Assembly: GCA_022545625.1 (NCBI GenBank)
Contig: JACZQS010000205.1
Span: forward strand, 1-5,094
Reading direction: 5' to 3'
DNA: 5,094 nt
Source: Pseudomonadota bacterium
GTDB taxonomy: Bacteria; Pseudomonadota; Gammaproteobacteria; GCA-001735895
The notes beneath the pieces were generated by a model. It had not been told where the DNA came from and did no database searches. It saw only the letters and a program-made list of their open reading frames with translations. Position numbers and translations under genes: made by a program. Below are positions 1 to 5,094 of the stretch, piece by piece (within the stretch, counting starts at the first letter, position 1; the number at the start of each line of letters is the position of its first letter).

Positions 1-2
1 GT

Positions 3-1517
3 GTTCCCTGGAAGAAAAAGTCCAAAATCAGACGCGATCTGGCAGAAGCCGAGCAGGTGCTTGAAGAAGATCACTATGGTCTTGAAAAGGTCAAGGAACG
101 GATTCTTGAATATCTCGCGGTGCAACAACGGGTACAAAAACTAAAAGGCCCAATTCTCTGCCTGGTCGGCCCACCTGGGGTTGGCAAGACTTCACTGGGA
201 CGCTCTATCGCCCGCGCTACCAACCGCAAGTTTTCGCGGATGTCTCTCGGCGGAGTTCGAGACGAATCTGAAATACGCGGCCACAGGCGCACTTACATCG
301 GCTCAATGCCAGGTAAAATCATTCAGAATTTGGCGAGGGTTAAGGTTAGAAACCCCCTGTTTTTGCTCGATGAAATTGACAAGATGGCAATGGATTTCCG
401 CGGCGATCCAGCTTCCGCACTGCTCGAAGTACTCGACCCGGAGCAAAATCACACCTTTTCCGATCACTATATGGAGGTCGACTTCGATTTGTCGGACGTG
501 ATGTTTGTGGCCACTTCGAATAGCATGAATATTCCCAGCCCACTGCTTGATCGAATGGAGGTTATTCGTATTGCCGGATACACCGAAGATGAAAAATTAA
601 ACATTGCGCTCAAATACCTGGTGCCCAAGCAGATCAAGGACAACGGATTGAAGGATAGTGAAATTGTTATCAACCAGGCAGCGGTACTGGAAATCATTCA
701 ACGCTATACCCGGGAAGCAGGGGTTCGAAACCTGGAGCGCGAAATTTCTAAAATTTGTCGCAAGGTGGTAAAGAGTATGCTGCTTAAACCTGCGACCAAG
801 AAAATTACCGTCTCGGCTAAGAACATTGAAAAATTTCTCGGCGTAAAGCGATTCCGGTTTGGTTCTGCCGAAGAAAAAGATCAGGTCGGGCAGGTCACCG
901 GTCTTGCCTGGACCGAGGTTGGTGGCGAGTTGCTGACCATCGAGTCGGCTGTGGTCGAGGGCAAAGGCAAGTTCGTCCAAACTGGACAGCTCGGCGACGT
1001 CATGAAGGAATCAATCCAGGCCGCGCTGACCGTGGTACGAAGCCGGGCTCGCGTTCTCGGGATTAATGCCGAGTTCAATGAGAAAAAGGACATTCATATC
1101 CATGTGCCCGAAGGTGCGACTCCAAAAGATGGTCCAAGTGCCGGTGTCGGCATGTGTACCGCACTGGTATCGGCTTTGACAGGTATTCCGGTCAGGGCAG
1201 ACGTGGCGATGACCGGGGAAATCACCCTGCGCGGTGAAGTACTGCCCATTGGTGGTTTAAAAGAAAAGCTGCTGGCCGCTCATCGAGGGGGTATCAATGT
1301 CGTATTGATTCCGCTGGAAAATGAAAAGGAACTTGTCGAAATACCCGACAATATCAAGGCCAAGCTGGAAATTATTCCAGTGCGCTGGATCGATGAAGTA
1401 CTCGAGGTCGCACTGGTGCGTCAGCCGACACCACTACCCGAGGAAACAGAAGTTTCCCCGGAAACAGCAAAAGTGAAAGAAAAGGATAAAAAATCGTCCG
1501 GTGTGCGCGCACATTAA
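3..1517 (+). CDS. lon: Lon ATP-dependent serine protease, 5'-truncated by window edge
   Basis: Lon is a cytoplasmic hexameric AAA+ protease that unfolds and degrades damaged proteins and short-lived regulators. The frame is open to the left edge. The 18 codons before the GTG at 57 (starting V-P-W-K-K-K) match the Lon linker, so that GTG is an internal valine and not the start. About 300 N-terminal residues (substrate-binding domain) lie outside the window. Visible in order: Walker A GPPGVGKT (nt 168-191); Walker B LLDE (363-374); the GYTEDEKLNIA segment and the alpha-helical AAA+ lid; then the protease domain. In that domain the catalytic serine is in DGPSAG (codon 1137-1139, E. coli Ser679) and the catalytic lysine is the second K of KEK (1266-1268, E. 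coli Lys722). All key residues are intact. The C-terminus carries a charged tail about 20 residues longer than in E. coli. The family assignment is very secure. Confidence 0.98.
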   Translation, partial: VPWKKKSKIRRDLAEAEQVLEEDHYGLEKVKERILEYLAVQQRVQKLKGPILCLVGPPGVGKTSLGRSIARATNRKFSRMSLGGVRDESEIRGHRRTYIGSMPGKIIQNLARVKVRNPLFLLDEIDKMAMDFRGDPASALLEVLDPEQNHTFSDHYMEVDFDLSDVMFVATSNSMNIPSPLLDRMEVIRIAGYTEDEKLNIALKYLVPKQIKDNGLKDSEIVINQAAVLEIIQRYTREAGVRNLEREISKICRKVVKSMLLKPATKKITVSAKNIEKFLGVKRFRFGSAEEKDQVGQVTGLAWTEVGGELLTIESAVVEGKGKFVQTGQLGDVMKESIQAALTVVRSRARVLGINAEFNEKKDIHIHVPEGATPKDGPSAGVGMCTALVSALTGIPVRADVAMTGEITLRGEVLPIGGLKEKLLAAHRGGINVVLIPLENEKELVEIPDNIKAKLEIIPVRWIDEVLEVALVRQPTPLPEETEVSPETAKVKEKDKKSSGVRAH

Positions 1518-1562
1518 CCGATTAGCCAGGTAAATTTAGGTAATTTTTCGTATTTTGCTTGA

Positions 1563-1579
1563 TTTAGGTTGACCCTAAA
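1563..1579 (+). repeat. Small inverted repeat downstream of lon
   Basis: TTTAGG (1563-1568) and CCTAAA (1574-1579) are perfect reverse complements around a 5-base loop. No T-run follows on the + strand, so this is not a convincing intrinsic terminator for lon. The motif ATTTAGGT also occurs as a direct copy at 1534-1541, 28 bases upstream. A function is not apparent and chance is possible in this AT-rich spacer. Confidence 0.3.
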
Positions 1580-1623
1580 GCCTGCTATTGGTTTAATTCG
1601 CAGCTCTGGGGGGAATGACCTGC

Positions 1624-1660
1624 TATGTTGCAGATCGTCATCTGCAGTAAACAAAACATA
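1624..1660. repeat. Nested inverted repeat in the hupB upstream region
   Basis: An inner perfect 7-bp inverted repeat, TGCAGAT (1629-1635) and ATCTGCA (1640-1646), is separated by CGTC. An outer pair, TATGTT (1624-1629) and AACATA (1655-1660), partly overlaps it. No T-run follows on the + strand, so a terminator for lon is unlikely. It sits just upstream of the TTGACA box proposed for hupB, so it could be an operator or a transcript hairpin. The symmetry is visible in the sequence; the role is inferred. Confidence 0.4.
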
Positions 1661-1665
1661 ACAAC

Positions 1666-1696
1666 TTGACATTATTTGCCGATCTGCACTGCGGAT
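1666..1696 (+). promoter_or_regulatory. Candidate hupB promoter (-35 box only convincing)
   Basis: A perfect sigma-70 -35 hexamer TTGACA lies at 1666-1671, 60 bases before the hupB start. No good -10 hexamer is found at 16-19 bases spacing (CTGCGG or GCGGAT in that position), so either the promoter needs an activator or the match is fortuitous. In E. coli hupB has its own multiple promoters downstream of lon, which makes a promoter in this spacer likely even though its exact position is uncertain. Confidence 0.3.
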
Positions 1697-1713
1697 TGGT
1701 TTTCTACAACCAA
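1696..1713 (+). repeat. Potential hairpin in the hupB 5' leader
   Basis: TTGGTT (1696-1701) and AACCAA (1708-1713) form a perfect 6-bp inverted repeat with a 6-base loop, ending 17 bases before the hupB ATG. It would lie just upstream of the putative ribosome binding site GGAA (1720-1723). It may be a leader structure or a small operator. Only the symmetry is seen; nothing shows function. Confidence 0.25.
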
Positions 1714-1730
1714 ACCAACGGAAAACACAA

Positions 1731-2003
1731 ATGAATAAATCAGAACTTATTGATGCAGTTGCTAGCTCAACCGATTTGACCAAATCCGATGCAGCTCGTG
1801 CAGTTGACGGTGTGATTGGAGCCATAACCGGGGCATTAAGATCAGGCGGTCAAGTGACTATAGTCGGCTTCGGCACCTTCCTCGTACGTCATCGTAATGC
1901 ACGTGCAGGACGCAATCCCCGCACCGGTGAAACCATCCAGATCAAGGCATCAAATGTGCCCGCTTTTAAGGCTGGCAAAGCCCTGAAGGACGCTGTAAAC
2001 TAG
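1731..2003 (+). CDS. hupB: DNA-binding protein HU-beta
   Basis: HU is a small basic histone-like protein that dimerises and bends DNA without strong sequence preference. It compacts the nucleoid and assists replication, recombination and transcription. The product is 90 residues, the same length as E. coli HU-beta. The N-terminal helical dimerisation part covers about residues 1-40 and begins MNKSELIDAVA. The GFGTF turn is at 46-50. The beta-arm carries the HU signature GRNPRTGE (60-67), with the DNA-intercalating proline at 63. The ending GKALKDAVN is characteristic of HU-beta and separates it from IHF subunits. The ATG follows a modest GGAA ribosome binding site with 7 bases spacing. The gene lies downstream of lon on the same strand, the usual arrangement. 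In E. coli HU-beta lacking its HU-alpha partner is reported to be degraded by Lon. Confidence 0.98.
   Translation: MNKSELIDAVASSTDLTKSDAARAVDGVIGAITGALRSGGQVTIVGFGTFLVRHRNARAGRNPRTGETIQIKASNVPAFKAGKALKDAVN
1972..2001 (+). promoter_or_regulatory. Possible tRNA promoter inside the hupB 3' end
   Basis: CTGGCA (1972-1977) and TAAACT (1996-2001) are separated by 18 bases and each match the sigma-70 consensus at 4 of 6 positions. The next bases, AGCGCGCC, form a GC-rich discriminator of the kind found at stringently controlled stable-RNA promoters. A start near 2008 would leave a leader of about 14 bases before tRNA-Val. The alternative is that the tRNAs are only read from hupB. The evidence is weak. 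Confidence 0.22.
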
Positions 2004-2021
2004 CGCGCCTTCAGCGAGACC

Positions 2022-2097
2022 GGGTGCTTAGCTCAGCTGGGAGAGCATCGCCCTTACAAGGCGAGGGTCGGGGGTTCGATCCCCTCAGCACCCACCA
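2022..2097 (+). tRNA. tRNA-Val (anticodon TAC)
   Basis: A complete 76-base cloverleaf with the 3' CCA encoded. The acceptor stem pairs GGGTGCT (2022-2028) with AGCACCC (2087-2093), with discriminator A at 2094. The D-arm is GCTC/GAGC. The anticodon stem TCGCC/GGCGA encloses the loop CTTACAA, with anticodon TAC at 2055-2057, which reads GUA and other valine codons through the modified first position. The T-arm has the loop TTCGATC and one G-T wobble in the stem. It is close to E. coli tRNA-Val(UAC). It starts only 18 bases after the hupB stop and lies 11 bases before tRNA-Asp, so the two tRNAs very likely share one precursor that is cut by processing nucleases. Confidence 0.97.
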
Positions 2098-2108
2098 TTT
2101 ACTGATCA

Positions 2109-2185
2109 GGAGTGGTAGTTCAGTTGGTTAGAATACCGGCCTGTCACGCCGGGGGTCGCGGGTTCGAGTCCCGTCCACTCCGCCA
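2109..2185 (+). tRNA. tRNA-Asp (anticodon GTC)
   Basis: A complete 77-base cloverleaf with encoded CCA. The acceptor stem pairs GGAGTGG (2109-2115) with CCACTCC (2175-2181), with discriminator G at 2182, an aspartate identity element. The anticodon stem CCGGC/GCCGG encloses CTGTCAC, with anticodon GTC at 2143-2145; its first position is normally queuosine-modified in bacteria. The T-arm contains GGTTCGAGTCC. The sequence is nearly that of E. coli tRNA-Asp. It follows tRNA-Val by 11 bases and forms a two-tRNA unit downstream of hupB. Confidence 0.97.
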
Positions 2186-2191
2186 GCTATA

Positions 2192-2215
2192 AAAACGCTT
2201 GTCAGGGAAGCTTTT
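2192..2215 (+). terminator. Weak candidate intrinsic terminator after tRNA-Asp
   Basis: AAAA(C)GCTT (2192-2200) can pair with AAGCTTTT (2208-2215) around the loop GTCAGGG, leaving one bulged C. The strand ends in four Ts directly after the GC-containing core. The core is only 4 bp and the T-run is short, so termination would be partial at best. Position just past the tRNA 3' end supports the reading. It overlaps a possible ppiD -35 box. Confidence 0.3.
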
Positions 2216-2227
2216 CTCGAAATGAAT
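2199..2227 (+). promoter_or_regulatory. Possible ppiD promoter
   Basis: TTGTCA (2199-2204) matches the -35 consensus at 5 of 6 positions. At 17 bases spacing lies ATGAAT (2222-2227), a 3 of 6 match to the -10 consensus. This would start ppiD transcripts about 20 bases before the ATG. The alternative is readthrough from the tRNA unit. The -10 is poor, so confidence is low. Confidence 0.22.
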
Positions 2228-2251
2228 CGGCCCAGGGTGTGAAACTCAATC

Positions 2252-4144
2252 ATGTTGCAAGCGATAAGAGATAAAGTAACTGGCTGGATTGCCTACGCGA
2301 TTATATTTCTGATCAGTGTTCCATTTGCACTCTGGGGCGTAAATTCCTACCTCGGTGGTGGTGAAGCACTGCCCGCTGCCACGGTCAATGGTGAAGATAT
2401 TACCTCCCGGGAACTGGATATTGCCTATGCCAATTACAGGCGGCAACTGGCGGAAATTTTTGGTGGCACAATCCCCGCGGGCTTCGGCGATGAAACCATC
2501 CTCAAAGAGCGAGTTCTGACACAGCTGATCGAGGAGTATGTGCTGCGTCAATACGCAAACAGGCAGCGTTACCGAATCGGTGATGATGAACTCAACAAGC
2601 TGATTCGTTCAAGGAAAGATTTTCAATCCGACGGCCAGTTTGATACTGCTGTTTACCGGGCCCAGTTGGGTTCACAGGGATACTCACCGGCTGGATTTGA
2701 ACAGGAATTCCGGCGTACCCAATCGATGGACCAATTGCGGACTGCAATTAATGCTACCGCATTTATCCTGCCCGTACAGGAAAAACAATTTGCCAGCTTA
2801 TCGAACCAGACACGAAAGATACGGGTATTAACCCGAACCGTAGATAGCGATGCCTATCTTGTCAGTGAACAGGAAATAGAAGACTACTATCAGGCCAATG
2901 CAGGTCGATACATGACCGCAGAGCAGGTAAAAATAGATTTTCTGGAAGTGAGTCTTGAACGTATGAAGTCGCTGGTTGATGTGCCGGAGGAGCTGTTGCT
3001 CGAGCGTTATCAGTTCGCAGAAGCGTCTTACACCAGTGCCGAGTATCGGACCGCGAGCCACATATTGCTCACGCTCGAGGATGGCCTCTCAGAAGATAAG
3101 AGCAAACAGGTTCGGGACCAATTGGCGGATATCAGGGCACAAATTGTTGCGGGGGAAGATTTCGCCTCGCTGGCACGACAATATTCGCAAGATCCAGGAT
3201 CGGCAGCCGATGGCGGAAATCTTGGGGAAATTGAAAGAGGCATGATGGTTCGCCCCTTTGAGACTGCATTATTTGCAATGCAGGTGGGGGAGGTGAGCGA
3301 GCCGATCGTGACTGCCTTTGGCTGGCATTTGATTAAGCTGGAACAGATCAGTGGTGGTAAAATCCGTTCCTTTGATGAGGTCAGGGTTGATATCGAGGAT
3401 GAGATTCGGAGCGATTTAGCCGAAAGCCAGATTTATGATCTGGTGGAAAACCTTGCTAACTTGGCCTACGAGCAATCAGATTCATTGTTACCGGCCGCCG
3501 AGCAATTAGGACTGGAACTGCAAACCTCGGAATGGTTCGATAGACAAACAGGCACTGGTATTGCGCTGGAGCCCCGGGTTCGAAATATAGCCTTTTCAAA
3601 CGAGGTGTTGAACCAGGGCGTTAACAGCGACGCGATCGAGCTCGCCGATAGTCGTATCGTATTTATTCGAATCAATCAACGCAAACCACCCGCGCAGAAG
3701 CCACTGGATCGAGTATCAGTTGCGATCAGCGATAAACTGAAACAGGAAAAAGGCCGGGAGGAAAATAAACTGGCTGGAAAACAGGCTCTGGAGGCGTTGA
3801 AAACCGGTAAAAATCTGGAAGATATAGCGACCGACTGGCATGTCAATCTGATCGACAATGGTTTTGTTGCTCGGGATAACACGGAGTTGGATCAGAATTT
3901 GTTGAGACTGGTTTTCAGAATGAAAAAACCAGCCGATGGGCTGGTATTCGATTCACTGACACATCCCAATGGTGATTTTTCGCTGGTTGAATTGTCTGCG
4001 GTGATATCGAACGATTCTAATCTAGACAGCAAACGTGTCGAAGCCCTGACTACTGCCGCCGCGGGAGCGGATTATCAAGCCGTGTTAAGGGTGTTGGCAA
4101 GCAGGGCCGAGGTAGTGCGCAATCCGCTAAGTGAACTTCAATAG
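2252..4144 (+). CDS. ppiD: Peptidyl-prolyl isomerase/periplasmic chaperone PpiD
   Basis: PpiD is an inner-membrane-anchored chaperone facing the periplasm that works near SecYEG on emerging secreted proteins. The product is 630 residues (E. coli 623). A short cytoplasmic N-terminus with R6 and K8 precedes one membrane segment at about residues 12-30 (W-I-A-Y-A-I-I-F onward). A SurA_N-like chaperone region follows, with the typical ATVNGEDIT start near 42. The parvulin domain is at about 265-365 and shows H270 in SHILL, D314 in SQDPGS, GGNLG at 321-325, M332, F336 and H359 in FGWHLI. A long C-terminal region completes the fold. No cysteine is present. The ATG at 2252 is the only possible start, because an in-frame TGA lies at 2240-2242; the ribosome binding site is weak (AGGG at 2234-2237, 14 bases away). 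The lon-hupB-ppiD order supports the assignment. Confidence 0.96.
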   Translation: MLQAIRDKVTGWIAYAIIFLISVPFALWGVNSYLGGGEALPAATVNGEDITSRELDIAYANYRRQLAEIFGGTIPAGFGDETILKERVLTQLIEEYVLRQYANRQRYRIGDDELNKLIRSRKDFQSDGQFDTAVYRAQLGSQGYSPAGFEQEFRRTQSMDQLRTAINATAFILPVQEKQFASLSNQTRKIRVLTRTVDSDAYLVSEQEIEDYYQANAGRYMTAEQVKIDFLEVSLERMKSLVDVPEELLLERYQFAEASYTSAEYRTASHILLTLEDGLSEDKSKQVRDQLADIRAQIVAGEDFASLARQYSQDPGSAADGGNLGEIERGMMVRPFETALFAMQVGEVSEPIVTAFGWHLIKLEQISGGKIRSFDEVRVDIEDEIRSDLAESQIYDLVENLANLAYEQSDSLLPAAEQLGLELQTSEWFDRQTGTGIALEPRVRNIAFSNEVLNQGVNSDAIELADSRIVFIRINQRKPPAQKPLDRVSVAISDKLKQEKGREENKLAGKQALEALKTGKNLEDIATDWHVNLIDNGFVARDNTELDQNLLRLVFRMKKPADGLVFDSLTHPNGDFSLVELSAVISNDSNLDSKRVEALTTAAAGADYQAVLRVLASRAEVVRNPLSELQ

Positions 4145-4182
4145 AAGGCACTAGCCCGCATTAATCCGGCTCAGAGTAGCAG

Positions 4183-4971
4183 TCAGGAATCGAGCACACC
4201 CATACTGACAATGTTATAACCCGAGTCGACGTAAATATTTTCTCCGGTGATCGCGGATGCCAGATCAGAACATAAAAAGGCGCCGGTATTGCCCACTTCC
4301 TGGATCGTGACATTGCGTCTTAACGGTGCATTGCGTTCGACTTCGTCGAGGATTTTCTTGAAACTGCGTATGCCGGCTGAAGCCAGTGTTTTAATAGGGC
4401 CGGCAGAGATCGAGTTGACGCGAATACCTTCCGGCCCCAGAGCGGCGGCAAGATATCGCACATTGGCTTCCAGGCTGGCCTTGGCTACGCCCATCACATT
4501 GTAATTAGGCAAGGCCCGTTCCGAACCCAGATAGGTCATGGTGATGATGGCAGCATTAGTATTTTGCATCATTGATCGTCCCGCCTTGGCCAGTGCGGCA
4601 AGGCTGTAGGAACTGATGTCGTGTGCGATGCGAAATCCCTCCCGATCCAGGTTGTTCAAATAGTCACCATCTAGAGCCTCGCGCGGTGCAAATGCGACCG
4701 AATGGACCAGCGCTTCGAGTGAATCCCAGTGTTTAGCCAACGCATCAAATAATCCGGTAATTTCACTATCGATCGATACATCGCAGGGGATAACAATGCT
4801 GGAATCAAATTCCGCGGCAAATTTTTCAACCCTCGGCCTGAGTCTTTCATTGGCATAACTGAATGCGAGTTCGGCTCCCTCCCGATGCATCGCCTGGGCG
4901 ATTCCATAAGCGATCGAGCGATTACTGGCTATACCAACGACAAGTGCTTTTTTACCGGTTAAAAATCCCAT
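4183..4971 (-). CDS. fabI: Enoyl-[acyl-carrier-protein] reductase (NADH) FabI
   Basis: FabI is a cytoplasmic tetrameric short-chain dehydrogenase. It reduces trans-2-enoyl-ACP to acyl-ACP with NADH, the last step of each type II fatty acid elongation cycle, and is the target of triclosan and diazaborines. The product is 262 residues, the same as E. coli. Visible features are the nucleotide-binding GIASNRSIAYGIA (13-25), CDV at 63-65, the HSVAFAP motif (90-96), the catalytic Tyr147, Tyr157 and Lys164 of the FabI Y-x6-K signature, SAGPIKTLA, and CSDLASAITGE near the C-terminus. Residues from about 137 on are shifted by one against E. coli because of a single-residue insertion. Position 93 is Ala where E. 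coli has Gly. The start is supported by AGGGGA (plus-strand 4976-4981) just upstream. It converges on ppiD with 38 bases between stops and no clear shared terminator. Confidence 0.98.
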   Translation of the reverse strand: MGFLTGKKALVVGIASNRSIAYGIAQAMHREGAELAFSYANERLRPRVEKFAAEFDSSIVIPCDVSIDSEITGLFDALAKHWDSLEALVHSVAFAPREALDGDYLNNLDREGFRIAHDISSYSLAALAKAGRSMMQNTNAAIITMTYLGSERALPNYNVMGVAKASLEANVRYLAAALGPEGIRVNSISAGPIKTLASAGIRSFKKILDEVERNAPLRRNVTIQEVGNTGAFLCSDLASAITGENIYVDSGYNIVSMGVLDS

Positions 4972-4995
4972 GACATCCCCTGAATCGAAAAAACT

Positions 4996-5024
4996 ATTTT
5001 CTCAATGTCACAGGGATCATGCAA
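4996..5024 (-). promoter_or_regulatory. Possible fabI promoter
   Basis: Read on the - strand, TTGCAT (5024-5019) is followed after 17 bases by GAAAAT (5001-4996), 25 bases before the fabI ATG. The matches to sigma-70 consensus are 3 of 6 and 4 of 6. Spacing and location fit, but the boxes are weak. The -10 overlaps the left arm of the inverted repeat at 4998-5040. Confidence 0.22.
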
Positions 5025-5040
5025 TCACTATGTTGAGAAA
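4998..5040. repeat. Spaced inverted repeat upstream of fabI
   Basis: TTTCTCAA (4998-5005) and TTGAGAAA (5033-5040) are perfect 8-bp reverse complements separated by 27 bases, and further weak pairing (T-G, G-T, T-A) extends inward. The arms bracket the candidate fabI promoter. It does not resemble the FadR or FabR operator consensus as I know them. It may be a regulator site or coincidence. Confidence 0.3.
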
Positions 5041-5058
5041 CATCGAGCTAAGTCACAT

Positions 5059-5094
5059 CTAGTCGCTGAAAAGTTGGGCCAGTTCTCTTACTAC
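5059..5094 (-). CDS. Possible C-terminal end of an upstream gene (partial)
   Basis: On the - strand, one frame from the right edge reads VVRELAQLFSD and then stops at TAG (5061-5059), 87 bases upstream of the fabI start. The residue mix looks like an amphipathic C-terminal helix, so this may be the tail of a gene transcribed in the same direction as fabI. A second minus-strand frame stays open for 14 codons, so the choice is not forced, and 11 codons are too few to name a family. A transporter gene follows fabI in some pseudomonads, but nothing here confirms that. Confidence 0.25.
   Translation of the reverse strand, partial: VVRELAQLFSD

Noticed and set aside
57..59. GTG as the start codon of a short Lon-like protein
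   Set aside because: The same frame is open to the window edge and the 18 preceding codons match the Lon linker, so the gene is simply cut by the window.
597..980. 127-codon open frame on the - strand within lon
   Set aside because: Antisense to a highly conserved lon region with no recognisable family; composition is that of a complement of coding sequence.
1666..1679. Sigma-54 type promoter (TTGACATTATTTGC)
   Set aside because: The TTGC half fits, but the essential GG of the -24 element is absent.
2246..2551. 101-codon open frame on the - strand opposite the start of ppiD
   Set aside because: It lies entirely over the ppiD membrane and chaperone region, shows no recognisable motif, and is explained as a shadow of a real gene.
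4145..4182. Bidirectional terminator between the convergent ppiD and fabI
   Set aside because: Only a 4-bp AGCC/GGCT pairing is visible and there is no T-run on either side, so no terminator is claimed.
4247..4504. 85-codon open frame on the + strand opposite fabI
   Set aside because: Fully antisense to the conserved FabI catalytic region, with no supporting ribosome binding site or family resemblance that I can see.
1..5094. Hidden mobile element, CRISPR array or defence system
   Set aside because: No transposase, integrase, regularly spaced repeats, tRNA-adjacent att duplication or unfamiliar gene is present; every long coding region is a well-known core gene.

Overview
The window is a conserved core-genome segment of a gammaproteobacterium. 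The proteins closely resemble Escherichia coli Lon, HU-beta and FabI. The order lon, hupB, ppiD, then fabI is one I associate with Pseudomonas and related lineages. Base composition is close to balanced. Genus cannot be settled from this sequence. I saw no mobile elements, CRISPR arrays, phage genes or signs of recent transfer.

Layout, left to right. The window opens inside lon, which lacks about its first 300 codons and ends at 1517. A 213-base spacer follows, holding a candidate promoter and several small inverted repeats. Next come hupB (1731-2003), tRNA-Val(TAC) (2022-2097) and tRNA-Asp(GTC) (2109-2185). A 66-base spacer with a weak hairpin and a possible promoter leads to ppiD (2252-4144). 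All of these are on the + strand. fabI lies convergently on the - strand (4183-4971), with its stop only 38 bases from the ppiD stop. The last 120 bases hold the fabI upstream region and perhaps the final codons of another minus-strand gene that enters from the right.

Functional links. Lon is the ATP-dependent quality-control protease, and HU-beta is a nucleoid protein reported as a Lon substrate in E. coli. PpiD is an inner-membrane periplasmic chaperone working near the Sec translocon. FabI completes each fatty acid elongation cycle and so supplies acyl chains for membrane lipids. The shared theme is protein and envelope homeostasis, but this is a syntenic cluster and not a single pathway.

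I found no convincing new biological system. The points most worth checking are the 18-base gap between hupB and tRNA-Val, the inverted repeats upstream of hupB and fabI, the preserved parvulin active-site residues in PpiD, and alanine at FabI position 93.
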